Shown piece by piece: positions 8,928 to 17,437 of a DNA stretch of 64,000 bases. The stretch is from assembly GCF_039729015.1 (NCBI RefSeq), contig NZ_CP155792.1, positions 330,001 to 394,000 of the forward strand, written 5' to 3'. The notes beneath the pieces are model-generated. The model was not told the origin of the DNA. It was given only the letters and a program-made list of their open reading frames with translations, and did not search any database. The position numbers and the translations under genes are program-made. Source of the stretch: Blastococcus sp. HT6-30. Lineage in GTDB: Bacteria > Actinomycetota > Actinomycetes > Mycobacteriales > Geodermatophilaceae. Numbering within the stretch: position 1 is the first letter of the stretch; each line of letters opens with the position of its first letter.

Positions 8928-9458
8928 CTAGGACTTCCGGCGCGCGCGGTAGGCGGCCACCGTCGAGCGGCTGGCGCACGTGTTGGAGCAGTAGCGGCGG
9001 CTGGCGTTGCGCGAGGTGTCCACGTAGACGTCGTCGCAGCCCTCGGCCGAGCAGACGCCGAGGCGCTGCCAGCCGTGCTGCACGACCACCTGTGACAGGC
9101 CCATCGCGACCGTCGTCGTCAGCTGCTCGAGGGCGGGAGTGTCGGGGCGGGCGTAGTGCAGGTGCAGCTCGCCGTCGTGGTCGGTGGCGTAGGGGTGTGG
9201 CCGGGCGAGCGCCAACAGCTCGTTGAGCCGGGCGAGGACGTCGGGCTGCGACTCGGCCAGCGCGACGGCGCGCACCAGCGTCGCCGTGGCGGCCGCCTTC
9301 GCGGCGTCCGTGGGGGCCAGGTCCAGCGACGTCCCGTGCGTGAACCACTCGTCGTGCGCCGCCAGGAAGCGCGCCACGCCGTCGTCGGTTCCGAGGTCGG
9401 CGTTGGCCAGGGCGATGGCCAGCTCGACCGCGGTCGACCCGTAGGTGTCGTAGTCCAA
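8928..9458 (-). CDS. ABATE/CGNR-type zinc-finger transcriptional regulator
   Basis: 176 residues from TTG 9458, with GGGAG placed six bases upstream. The N-terminal ABATE-like domain begins with the conserved pattern around YGSTAVELAIALANA. The C-terminal zinc ribbon reads CSAEGC and later YCSNTCASR. In the family the last part is usually C-G-N-R, so this protein has a C-A-S-R variant with the cysteines kept. It is divergent from the MFS gene with about 100 bases between starts, so it is a natural candidate for its regulator. Confidence 0.82.
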   Translation of the reverse strand: MDYDTYGSTAVELAIALANADLGTDDGVARFLAAHDEWFTHGTSLDLAPTDAAKAAATATLVRAVALAESQPDVLARLNELLALARPHPYATDHDGELHLHYARPDTPALEQLTTTVAMGLSQVVVQHGWQRLGVCSAEGCDDVYVDTSRNASRRYCSNTCASRSTVAAYRARRKS

Positions 9459-9560
9459 TTGACTCCCTACTTCCGGGCCCCTACTCTCGGGACTGCGTAG
9501 GCGGTCAACGCTCTTTGGCCGCCTACTGTTCCTTCCCTGCCGTGCGAAACGAGTGCAAGC

Positions 9561-10763
9561 GTGCGTGCCTACCTCACCGTCTGGCGGCTCCCCTCCGCCA
9601 AGACGCTCCTCCTCGCCGGCTTCGCCGGCCGCCTGCCGTCGGCCATGGTGCCGCTCGCGCTGCTGCTCATGGTGCAGCGGCAGACCGGTTCCTACGCGGT
9701 CGCGGGTCTCGCCGCGGCCACGCTCGGGATCGCTTCGGCCGGAATGGCGCCGGTCCTCGGCCGCCTCGCCGACCGGAAGGGCCCCCGCCGCATCCTGCTC
9801 GCGCAGTCGGCGCTCTACCCGCTGCTGCTCGGCCTGCTGGTCGGCGTCACCCTCGGCGGCGCCCCGGAGCCGGCGGTCATCGCCGCCTCCGCCCTCGCCG
9901 GCGCCAGCACGCCGCTGGTCTCCGGCACCGTCCGGGCCCTGTGGTCCCGCACCGACCCGCGCTCCCGCTCCACCGCCTACGCGCTGGACGCCACCGCCAC
10001 CGAACTGGTCTTCGTCGTCGGCCCCACGCTGGTCGCCACCCTCGCCGTGCTCGCCGCGCCGGCGTGGGCGATGGCCGTCGCGGGTGGGCTGGCCGTCACG
10101 GGTGCGCTCGGGATCGCCCGCGCCGCCCGCTCGTGGGTGCCCGAGCCGGCCCCTTCTGCGGGCCTGTTCACCACCGTGCTGGCGCCGGGCATCCCCCGCG
10201 TCCTGATCAGCGGCTCGGCCGTGATGCTCGGCTTCGGGGCGCTCGAGGTGGCCATTCCGGCCTTCGCCGACTCCAGCGGCTCGCCGGCCCTTTCCGGCCT
10301 GCTGCTGGCGGTGTGGTCGCTGGGCTCGGTGGCCGGCGGCCTGTGGTTCGGCGCCCGCGTGATGAGCGCATCGCTGCCTCGCCAGTACCGGTGGCTGCTG
10401 TTCGGCGTCACCATCGGCCTCGCGCCGCTGGCCTGGGTGTCCAGCCCGTGGGCGCTGGGCGTGCTGCTCTTCCTGGGTGGCACCGTGATCGCCCCGACCC
10501 TCACCGTGCAGAGCTCGCTGGTCGGCTCGCTCGCCCCGGTGCACGCCACCACCGAGGCGTTCACCTGGCTGTCCACCATCACCGTCGGCGCCTCGGCCGT
10601 CGGTGCCGCCCTCGGTGGTGCGCTGATCGAGACCTCCGCGGGGGTGCCCGGCGCGCTGGTGCTGGCCTGTGCCGGTGCGGCGGCGGCCGTCGTCGTCACC
10701 CTGGTGCCCGGCCGCCGTCCGGCGACGCGGCCGGCCGGCGCCCGCGAGCCCGTCGCCGCGTGA
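9561..10763 (+). CDS. MFS transporter, probable exporter
   Basis: 400 residues with about 12 hydrophobic segments. The loop between helices 2 and 3 carries the major facilitator motif A as GRLADRKGPRR, typical of drug/proton antiporters and sugar effluxers. GTG start at 9561 with only a weak ribosome binding site. Divergent from the CGNR regulator. Substrate unknown. A terminator hairpin follows the stop. Confidence 0.83.
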   Translation: MRAYLTVWRLPSAKTLLLAGFAGRLPSAMVPLALLLMVQRQTGSYAVAGLAAATLGIASAGMAPVLGRLADRKGPRRILLAQSALYPLLLGLLVGVTLGGAPEPAVIAASALAGASTPLVSGTVRALWSRTDPRSRSTAYALDATATELVFVVGPTLVATLAVLAAPAWAMAVAGGLAVTGALGIARAARSWVPEPAPSAGLFTTVLAPGIPRVLISGSAVMLGFGALEVAIPAFADSSGSPALSGLLLAVWSLGSVAGGLWFGARVMSASLPRQYRWLLFGVTIGLAPLAWVSSPWALGVLLFLGGTVIAPTLTVQSSLVGSLAPVHATTEAFTWLSTITVGASAVGAALGGALIETSAGVPGALVLACAGAAAAVVVTLVPGRRPATRPAGAREPVAA

Positions 10764-10766
10764 GCC

Positions 10767-10793
10767 GCCTCCCCGGACCCGGGCTGGGGAGGC
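10767..10793 (+). terminator. Terminator after the MFS gene
   Basis: GCCTCCCC pairs with GGGGAGGC, with an inner CCC/GGG extension. Confidence 0.6.
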
Positions 10794-10848
10794 CGGGGGA
10801 GCGCTGGTAGTCTCTCTCCTCGGTGGTTACGAGGTGACTCGGACCCCG

Positions 10849-10937
10849 GGAGGCTTCGCCTAGTCCGGTCTATGGCGCCGCACTGCTAATGCGGTTTGGG
10901 TTAATCCCCATCCCGGGTTCAAATCCCGGAGCCTCCG
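10849..10937 (+). tRNA. tRNA-Ser(GCT)
   Basis: 89 bases. The acceptor stem GGAGGCT pairs with AGCCTCC, the anticodon loop reads CTGCTAA, there is a long variable arm, and the T arm is GGGTTCAAATCCC. No encoded CCA. Reads AGC/AGU codons. Confidence 0.95.
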
Positions 10938-10957
10938 CGCACGACAACTGAACACAC

Positions 10958-11030
10958 GCACCCGTAGCTCAACGGATAGAGCATCTGACTACGGATCAGA
11001 AGGTTAGGGGTTCGAATCCCTTCGGGTGCA
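10958..11030 (+). tRNA. tRNA-Arg(ACG)
   Basis: 73 bases. Acceptor GCACCCG/CGGGTGC, anticodon stem TCTGA/TCAGA around CTACGGA, T loop TTCGAAT. A34 of this tRNA is the known substrate of TadA, which is encoded at about 46.6 kb in this window. Confidence 0.95.
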
Positions 11031-11048
11031 CGTCTGGTTGAGACACCG

Positions 11049-11084
11049 AGCGGCCCCGCACTTCGACGGAAGTGCGGGGCCGCT
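11049..11084 (+). terminator. Strong terminator after the tRNA pair
   Basis: A perfect 16-bp stem, AGCGGCCCCGCACTTC with its exact complement, around a GACG loop, followed by TCGTCGTTCC. Confidence 0.85.
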
Positions 11085-11281
11085 TCGTCGTTCCGCCGAG
11101 CATCTGGCTGCCGCGCTCCCGCTCTGGGGCTTCGCTCACGCCCTGAGGGTCTGGCGGGGCGGCCAACTTTGCGATCGCGTGACGAACCCGGCATCCGGCA
11201 GCGGGATCGCGGCACGGGGGGTAACGAGGAGCCGGGTCCGCCACGTGTGGGCGCCGCCGTTGCCGCCTGCCGAGGAGTTCC

Positions 11282-14017
11282 GTGTCGTCCCGTCCCACCG
11301 CCGAGGGCCTGCTGCTGCCCGGGGTCGAGGAGGCACCCGTCTCCCGCCCCCGCAGGCGCGGGGTGGTGCTCCGGCTGGCGCTGGCACTGGTCCTGGCAGG
11401 GGCGCTGCTCGCCGCACTGGCGCTGCCGGTGGTCGGTGGGGTCTCGGTCGCCACCCGCTCCGGCGCCGGGCTCCTGCAGCCGGTCTCCGACGAGCTGCTC
11501 CACCGCACCCCACCCGGCAACACCCGCGTGCTGGCCGCCGACGGCTCGCTGATAGCGGAGTTCTACCGGCGCAACCGCACCGTGGTGCCCAGCGAGGCGA
11601 TCGCCCCGGTGATGAAGGATGCGCTGGTCGCCATCGAGGACAGCCGCTTCTTCTCCCACGGCGGCGTCGACGGCAAGGGCCTGGCCCGGGCGCTGCTGCG
11701 CAACCTCTCGGCCGGCGAGGTGGTCGAGGGCGGCTCCACGCTCACCCAGCAGCTGGTCAAGCAGATCCGGCTGCAGTCGGCCACCGATCCCGACGCACGC
11801 GAGGCCGCCACCGACGAGAGCATCGGCCGCAAGCTCCGCGAGGCGCAGCTGGCGCTCGCGATGGAGCAGCAGTACAGCAAGGACGAGATCCTCACCCGCT
11901 ACCTGAACCGGGTCTACTTCGGGGCCGGCGCCTACGGCGTGGCAGCGGCCGCGGAGACCTACTTCGGGGTGACGCCGGACGCGCTCACGCTCGCGCAGGC
12001 CGCCACCCTCGCCGGGCTGGTGCAGAGCCCCACCCAGTACGACCCCTTCACGGCGCCCGAACGCGCCACCGAGCGGCGCGACGTCGTGCTCGCCCGGATG
12101 GCCGAGCTCGGCCTGGCCGACCCCGCCGCCGTGGCGGAGGCCCGCAGCGCGCCGGTGACCCTCACGCCCGGCGACGGCCCGCCGCGCGGCTGCCGCGAGG
12201 CCCGGATCGGCGGCTTCTTCTGCGACTACGCGCTGAGCTACCTGACCGACACCCTCGGCGTCGCCCGTGAGCGGATCGAGACCGGGGGTCTCACCGTCGA
12301 GACGACGCTCGACCCGGTGATGCAGCAGGCCGGGGACGCCGCCGTCCGGCAGACCCTGGCGCTGGAGGACCCCCGCGCCGGCATCTACACCGCCGTGGAG
12401 CCGGGCACCGGCCGGGTGCTCGCCATGTCGGTCAACCGCATCTTCGGTGCGGCGCAGGGTGACCGGACGAGGACGACGGTGAACCTCCCCGTCGTCGCCG
12501 GCCAGGGCGCCGGCTCGACGTACAAGGTGTTCACCGCGGCCGCCGCGCTCGAGCAGGGCTTCGGGCTCGGCCACGTGATCAGCACGCCGGATCCATACGT
12601 CTCCACGGTCTACCGGGACGGCGACGGGCCCTACGACGTCGAGAACGCCGGCCGCTATCGCCAGCGGCTGGACATGGAGCAGGCGCTCTACATGTCCTCG
12701 AACACCTACTTCCTCGCGCTGGAGGACCAACTCGGCAGCGTCGAGGCGCCGGTGCGCATGGCCCAGCGGCTGGGGCTGGCCTCCCTGGATCCCGTCGCCG
12801 ACCAGATCGTCGCCGAGAACCGCGGCTCGTTCACCTTCGGCCCCGAGGCCACCAGCCCGCTGCACCTGGCGAACGCCTACGCCACGCTCGCCGCCGGCGG
12901 TACCCGGTGCGCGCCGAACCCGATCGCCCGCGTCCTCGACCGCGACGGCCAGCCGCTGCTCGGCGAGGACGGCCAGCCGCTCGGCGGGCCGCGGTGCGAG
13001 GGCGAGGTGGTGCCCCCGGGGCTGGCGCACACCCTCAACCAGGCGCTGCGCAAGGACGTCGAACCCGGCAACCCCGGGCAGACCGGCCGCCGCGCGTACA
13101 TCCCGGGGCACCAGATCGCCGGGAAGACCGGGACCACCCAGAACAACTACTCGATCGCCTTCGTCGGCTACACCCCCCAGATCGCGGCCAGCGTCATGGT
13201 CTACGACCCCGTGGAGAACCGGGACGTCGGTGGCTTCGGTGGTGGTAAGGGTGCCCAGATCTGGCACGACGCCCTCCAGCCGATCCTCGGCGCACGCCAG
13301 CCGGTTCCCTTTCCGCCGGCCGACCCGTTCTTCGTGCAGGGCACCCGGGCGACCGTGCCCCCAGGCTGCATCGGCCGGTCGGCCGACCGGTGCCGCGGGC
13401 TGCTGGGCTCCCGGAACCTCGGCGCCGTCCTCATCGCGGTCGACAGCGCCCGCCCGCCGGGCGTCGTGGTGGGCATCGACCCAGGCCCGGGGACGGTCGT
13501 CGACCAGAGCCGCGCCGTGTCGGTGCTGGTCAGCAACGGCGCGCGGTGGGTCCCCCCGCCGCCGCCCCCGCCGACGCCCGAGCCGACGCCCACTCCTCAG
13601 CCTCCGGCGCCGACCGAGCCGACGACTCCTCCTCCGCCGCCGTCGACCGAGCCGACGCCCGAGCCGACGCCCACTCCTCAGCCTCCGGCGCCGACCGAGC
13701 CGACGCCGCCCCCTCCGGCACCGACGGAGCCGTCGCCGACCGAGCCGACGCCACCTCCGGCGCCGGCCGAACCGACGCCTCCTCCGCCGGCGCCGACCGA
13801 GCCGACGCCGCCCCCTCCGGCACCGACGGAGCCGTCGCCGACCGAGCGGACGCCGCCCCCTCCGGCACCGACGGAGCCGTCGCCGACCGAGCCGACGCCA
13901 GCTCCGGCGCCGGCCGAACCGACGCCACCTCCTCCGCCGCCGGCCGAACCGACAGCGGGCACGCCTGAGCCGCCGCCGGAGACGGCAGCGCCGTCGCCGA
14001 GCGCGGCGGAGGAGTAG
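11282..14017 (+). CDS. Class A penicillin-binding protein (transglycosylase/transpeptidase) with Pro-rich tail
   Basis: 911 residues from GTG 11282, with GAGGAG upstream. A cytoplasmic N-terminus and one membrane helix (about 28-55) precede the GT51 domain with catalytic E119 in AIEDSRFFSHGG and GGSTLTQQLVKQ. The transpeptidase domain has S412-T-Y-K, S472-S-N and K615-TGTT. A PASTA-like segment (PPGVVVGIDPGPGTVV) is followed by about 150 residues of Pro/Thr/Glu repeats built on PAPTEP and TPPP units. It polymerises and cross-links peptidoglycan outside the membrane. The repetitive tail is unusual in length and may span or bind the wall. Confidence 0.93.
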   Translation: MSSRPTAEGLLLPGVEEAPVSRPRRRGVVLRLALALVLAGALLAALALPVVGGVSVATRSGAGLLQPVSDELLHRTPPGNTRVLAADGSLIAEFYRRNRTVVPSEAIAPVMKDALVAIEDSRFFSHGGVDGKGLARALLRNLSAGEVVEGGSTLTQQLVKQIRLQSATDPDAREAATDESIGRKLREAQLALAMEQQYSKDEILTRYLNRVYFGAGAYGVAAAAETYFGVTPDALTLAQAATLAGLVQSPTQYDPFTAPERATERRDVVLARMAELGLADPAAVAEARSAPVTLTPGDGPPRGCREARIGGFFCDYALSYLTDTLGVARERIETGGLTVETTLDPVMQQAGDAAVRQTLALEDPRAGIYTAVEPGTGRVLAMSVNRIFGAAQGDRTRTTVNLPVVAGQGAGSTYKVFTAAAALEQGFGLGHVISTPDPYVSTVYRDGDGPYDVENAGRYRQRLDMEQALYMSSNTYFLALEDQLGSVEAPVRMAQRLGLASLDPVADQIVAENRGSFTFGPEATSPLHLANAYATLAAGGTRCAPNPIARVLDRDGQPLLGEDGQPLGGPRCEGEVVPPGLAHTLNQALRKDVEPGNPGQTGRRAYIPGHQIAGKTGTTQNNYSIAFVGYTPQIAASVMVYDPVENRDVGGFGGGKGAQIWHDALQPILGARQPVPFPPADPFFVQGTRATVPPGCIGRSADRCRGLLGSRNLGAVLIAVDSARPPGVVVGIDPGPGTVVDQSRAVSVLVSNGARWVPPPPPPPTPEPTPTPQPPAPTEPTTPPPPPSTEPTPEPTPTPQPPAPTEPTPPPPAPTEPSPTEPTPPPAPAEPTPPPPAPTEPTPPPPAPTEPSPTERTPPPPAPTEPSPTEPTPAPAPAEPTPPPPPPAEPTAGTPEPPPETAAPSPSAAEE
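13550..14010 (+). repeat. Degenerate tandem repeat encoding the Pro/Thr/Glu tail
   Basis: Units of about 30-60 bases such as CCTCCGGCGCCGACCGAGCC and CCGTCGCCGACCGAGCC recur nearly unchanged many times, including two long near-identical copies around 13700-13760 and 13800-13890. Replication slippage would change tail length in steps of whole codons. Confidence 0.8.
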
Positions 14018-14173
14018 TGGGGGCGGGGGGCCGGTTCTGACGGTCTGGCCGCGTTGGTCGGTCTACCCAGCAGTGGGTAGCCACTCGGTCCCGGCTACCC
14101 CCACCCACCCCCTACTGTGGTACCGATCACAATCCGGGTCAAGCCGGGGCGGGATGTCGCGGCGGACGCCGGG

Positions 14174-15454
14174 TCAGGGGACGCGGTGGAGGATGTCCGG
14201 GTTCAGCTGGTCGATGGCGGTGTGCCCGGTCAGCCCGAGGGTGAGGTCGAACTCGCCCAGCACGTCGGAGACGACCTGCCGGACGCCCTCCTCGCCGGCG
14301 AGCGCGAGGCCCCAGGCGAACGGCCGGCCCAGCAGCACGGCGCGCGCGCCCAGGGCGACCGCGGTGAACACGTCGGCGCCGGTGCGGATGCCGCTGTCGA
14401 GCAGCACCGGCGCCCGGTCGCCGATCGCCGCCACGACGTCGGGCAGCGCGTCCAGCGCCGGGATCGAGCGGTCCACCTGCCGCCCGCCGTGGGTGCTGAC
14501 GACGACGCCGTCCATGCCCTCGTCCAGCGCGCGCCGGGCGTCGTCCGGGTGCAGCACGCCCTTGAGCAGGATGGGCAGCTTCGTGCGGGAGCGCAGCCAG
14601 GCCAGGTCCGTCCAGCTGATCGACGGGCGGGAGTAGATGGAGAGGAACGTGTCGACGGCGGCGCGGGGGAGTGGCGAGCGCAGGTTGTCGCGGAACGAGC
14701 CCGGCCACGCCCGTGCCATGCTCACCAGCGCCTTGATCGCGGCCGGCGTCGGGCGCGGCTGGGGTTGCTTCGGCCCGCCGGCTGCTGCGCGCTCCTCGAC
14801 CAGCCGGCGGAAGACCGGGTCGGAGGTGTACTGCGCGATCCCCTTGCCGAGCGCGAACGGCAGGTGCCCGAGGTCCAGGTCGCGGGGCCGCCAGCCGAGC
14901 ATCGTCGTGTCGAGGGTGACCACGAGGGCGTCGCAGCCGGCGGCCTCGGCCCGCCCGATGAGGCTCTCCACGAGCTCGTCGGAGCTGGACCAGTACAGCT
15001 GGAACCAGCGCGGCGCGTCGCCCATCGCCTCCGCGCACACCTCCATCGCCACCGAGCCCTGGTTGGAGAACACCATCGGCACCCCGGTGGCGGCGGCCGC
15101 CCGGGCCACGGCCAGGTCGGCCTCGTCGTGCACCAGCTCCAGAGCGCCGACCGGGCCCAGCAGCAGGGGAGCCGGCAGCCGGCGACCGAAGAGCTCCACC
15201 GACGTGTCGCGGACGCTGGCGTCGCGCAGGACGCGCGGCACGACCGCCCACCGGTCGAAGGCGGCCCGATTGGCGCGCTGGGTGACCTCGTCACCGGCGC
15301 CGCCGGCGACATAGGCGTAGGCGCGCGCGTCGAGGACCCGCTCGGCGCGTTCCTGCAGCCGCCGGAGGCCGACCGGCACGCGCGGGGAGTGGCCGAAGAC
15401 CCCGGCCCGGTACACCTCGTTCTGTCGCCGCCGCCCCACACCCGCTGTGTCCAC
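14174..15454 (-). CDS. FMN-dependent 2-hydroxyacid oxidase (lactate 2-monooxygenase/lactate oxidase type)
   Basis: 426 residues, one TIM-barrel domain. Motifs: AYAYVAGGAGDE, LGPVGALELVH, QLYWSSSDELVESL, LLKGVLHPDDARRALDEGMDG, VSTHGGRQVDRS (substrate-binding His-Gly-Gly-Arg; the family usually has SNHGGRQ) and DSGIRTGADVF followed by GRPFAWGLAL for FMN phosphate. It oxidises L-lactate or a related 2-hydroxyacid. The long linker after the DLDLGHLPFALGKG segment favours the lactate 2-monooxygenase subgroup. Divergent from the secreted protein gene at 15.6 kb and convergent with the PBP. Confidence 0.87.
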   Translation of the reverse strand: MDTAGVGRRRQNEVYRAGVFGHSPRVPVGLRRLQERAERVLDARAYAYVAGGAGDEVTQRANRAAFDRWAVVPRVLRDASVRDTSVELFGRRLPAPLLLGPVGALELVHDEADLAVARAAAATGVPMVFSNQGSVAMEVCAEAMGDAPRWFQLYWSSSDELVESLIGRAEAAGCDALVVTLDTTMLGWRPRDLDLGHLPFALGKGIAQYTSDPVFRRLVEERAAAGGPKQPQPRPTPAAIKALVSMARAWPGSFRDNLRSPLPRAAVDTFLSIYSRPSISWTDLAWLRSRTKLPILLKGVLHPDDARRALDEGMDGVVVSTHGGRQVDRSIPALDALPDVVAAIGDRAPVLLDSGIRTGADVFTAVALGARAVLLGRPFAWGLALAGEEGVRQVVSDVLGEFDLTLGLTGHTAIDQLNPDILHRVP

Positions 15455-15596
15455 CCGGCCACCGTAGTGACTCGCCTCTCATCGGCGGTGCGAGGCCCGT
15501 CGGGTGGGTTGCCCGGTGGCGCTCCGGGGAACGAATCGTCGACACGCCGCACGACACGCGCGGCAGGCGCGTAACGGGCTAGCAACGAAGCGTCAC

Positions 15597-15613
15597 TTCA
15601 GGCATGATCTGAA
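15597..15613. promoter_or_regulatory. Short palindrome in the lldD-like/secreted-protein intergenic region
   Basis: TTCAG-N7-CTGAA lies just upstream of the GTG at 15620 between divergent genes. It could be an operator; nothing ties it to a known regulator. Confidence 0.3.
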
Positions 15614-15619
15614 ACTCGA

Positions 15620-16777
15620 GTGCACCGGAACAGGGAGGACGGCCTGATCAGCAGGTTCGCGCGAGCTGCCGAGCCGACGCGGACGACGTCGCCCCGGGTA
15701 GCCCGCACCGCCCTCTCCACCGGTGTCGTGACCGGTCTGCTCGTACTCCTGCTCGGCGCGGCCGTCTCCGGTGCCGCCCCGGCGCTCGCCATCGACGACC
15801 CCACCCGCCCCGACGCCCGGGTCACCCACGGCCCCAGCTGCCGGCCGGGCGGAATCGTGGTCGAGGTGGTCGCGGGTACCGCTCCCTACGCCGTCCGGCT
15901 GGCCACCGCCCGGCGGCCCGGCGGCGAGGACGAGGCCGTCCTGGTCGCCCGGGGCAGCGCGGTGCTGCGCACGGGCGACGTCGCCTCCGGCGAGACGATC
16001 GACCCGCGGCTGGAGTTCACCGCCCGGGACGGCTCCGGTCTCACCTACGTCGACGAGCTCGACGAGTACACCCTCACCCGTCCGACGGCGGAGGACTGCG
16101 AGGTGGCCCTCTCCCCGCCACCGCCCCCACCGGCGCCGCCGATCGTCACGGTCGAGCCGACCAGCCCCAGCCCCTCGCCGACGGGCAGCACGACGACCGG
16201 CACCCGGCCGAGCCCGTCCCGCACGCCCAGCGGGACGACGACGCCGGGCACGACCACGAGCAGCAGCACGACGACGAGCACCGGCGGGGCCACCCCGGTG
16301 GGCAGCACGCCGACCTCCGACACCGACGCCGCCGTGGCACCCGGCGCCACCGGCGCGGGCGGCTCCGGCGCGGGCAGCGCCGCGCAGGTCCGGCCCGGCG
16401 GCACGGTGACCCTGCGGGGGGCCGGCTTCCTGCCCGGCGAGCAGGTCCGCATCGTGCTCCACGGCAGCCACACCGTCCTCGCCACCGCGACCGCGGGCCC
16501 CGACGGTGCGGTGCGCCTCGACGTGCGCATCCCGGAGGAGGCGCCGGCGGGCCCGGCGACCCTCGACCTCGTCGGCGCCGACTCCGCCGTGAGCGCCGGC
16601 GTCGATCTCCAGGTGGCCTCGGCCGCCGAGCCGGTCGGCCCTCCCCGCGGCGTCCTCTCGCTGGCTTCGCTCGTCGCCGCAGCGGTGGCCCTCGTGGCCG
16701 CGGCCGGCGGGCTGGTGTCGGTCGCCGGGCGGCAGCACGCCGACCGGCGCAGCCACGCGCCGATCCCGACCACCTGA
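15620..16777 (+). CDS. Secreted, membrane-anchored Ser/Thr-rich protein of unknown function
   Basis: 385 residues. A long signal sequence (hydrophobic core VVTGLLVLLLGAAVSGAAPA, about residues 36-55) is followed by a globular domain of about 100 residues containing two cysteines (PSCRPGG and EDCEV). Then come a Pro stretch, a Ser/Thr/Gly-rich mucin-like linker, and a second small domain (RPGGTVTLRGAGFLPGEQV), which resembles IPT/Ig-like surface domains. It ends with a transmembrane helix and basic tail. The arrangement fits a surface protein, but I do not recognise the family. GTG start chosen from the signal peptide; a shorter start is possible. Confidence 0.7.
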   Translation: MHRNREDGLISRFARAAEPTRTTSPRVARTALSTGVVTGLLVLLLGAAVSGAAPALAIDDPTRPDARVTHGPSCRPGGIVVEVVAGTAPYAVRLATARRPGGEDEAVLVARGSAVLRTGDVASGETIDPRLEFTARDGSGLTYVDELDEYTLTRPTAEDCEVALSPPPPPPAPPIVTVEPTSPSPSPTGSTTTGTRPSPSRTPSGTTTPGTTTSSSTTTSTGGATPVGSTPTSDTDAAVAPGATGAGGSGAGSAAQVRPGGTVTLRGAGFLPGEQVRIVLHGSHTVLATATAGPDGAVRLDVRIPEEAPAGPATLDLVGADSAVSAGVDLQVASAAEPVGPPRGVLSLASLVAAAVALVAAAGGLVSVAGRQHADRRSHAPIPTT

Positions 16778-16815
16778 TCGGTTTCACCGGTCCCCGATGC
16801 GGGGACCCAGAGCAG

Positions 16816-17316
16816 GTGCCACGGTCCGAGGACGCGATCGCGCGCGGTGTCCCCCGGGATGCCGCCGCTCTTCCCGGAGCAGCTCCCCGCCCCGCCGAGA
16901 CGTGGTTGCGCATCGTGCAGGTGCACGACCGCATCACCCGGCGGGTCGACTCGGCGCTCCACCGCCACCACGACCTCTCCCTCACCGGTTTCGAGGCCCT
17001 CCGCCGGGTCGCCGAGTCGCCAGGGGAGCGGGCCTCGATGGGGGAGGTCGCCGACGCCGTCGGCCTGTCCCGGCCCGGGGTCACCAGCACGATCAACCGG
17101 CTGGTGGCGCAGGGGCTCGTGATCAGGGAGCGCGGGGCGGGTGACAGGCGGCTGCTGCACGCCCGGCTCACCCCGGCCGGGCGGGAGCGGGTGGAGGCGG
17201 CGCGCGTCACCCACGACGACCTGGTCGCGCACCTGCTGGGCCTGCTCGGTGGCGACGCCGCCGTCGTCACCGACGCCCTGGCCCGCGTCTCGGCCGCCAC
17301 CAAGACTCGCTGCTGA
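16816..17316 (+). CDS. MarR-family transcriptional regulator
   Basis: 166 residues with a central winged helix-turn-helix: LSLTGFEALRRVAE, MGEVADAVGLSRPGVTSTINRL (recognition helix) and the wing ERGAGDRRLLHARLTPAGRE with the conserved D-x-R. Dimeric MarR proteins usually respond to phenolic or carboxylic ligands. It precedes the ThDP enzyme and the tricarboxylate transporter cluster in the same direction and may control them. Confidence 0.85.
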   Translation: MPRSEDAIARGVPRDAAALPGAAPRPAETWLRIVQVHDRITRRVDSALHRHHDLSLTGFEALRRVAESPGERASMGEVADAVGLSRPGVTSTINRLVAQGLVIRERGAGDRRLLHARLTPAGRERVEAARVTHDDLVAHLLGLLGGDAAVVTDALARVSAATKTRC

Positions 17317-17437
17317 CCGCGGCGCCCGCGCGGTGGCGGGTGGCTCGCGCCGCGACCTGCCGGCCCGCGTACGGTGCCCCCATGGGTGCGCAGCGTGATC
17401 CCGACCACCTCCCATCCGAGCGGGCGGGGGTGGCGGC

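Noticed and set aside
10849-11084. tRNA pair as an integration site for a mobile element
   Set aside because: No integrase, no duplicated tRNA 3' end and no change in composition nearby.
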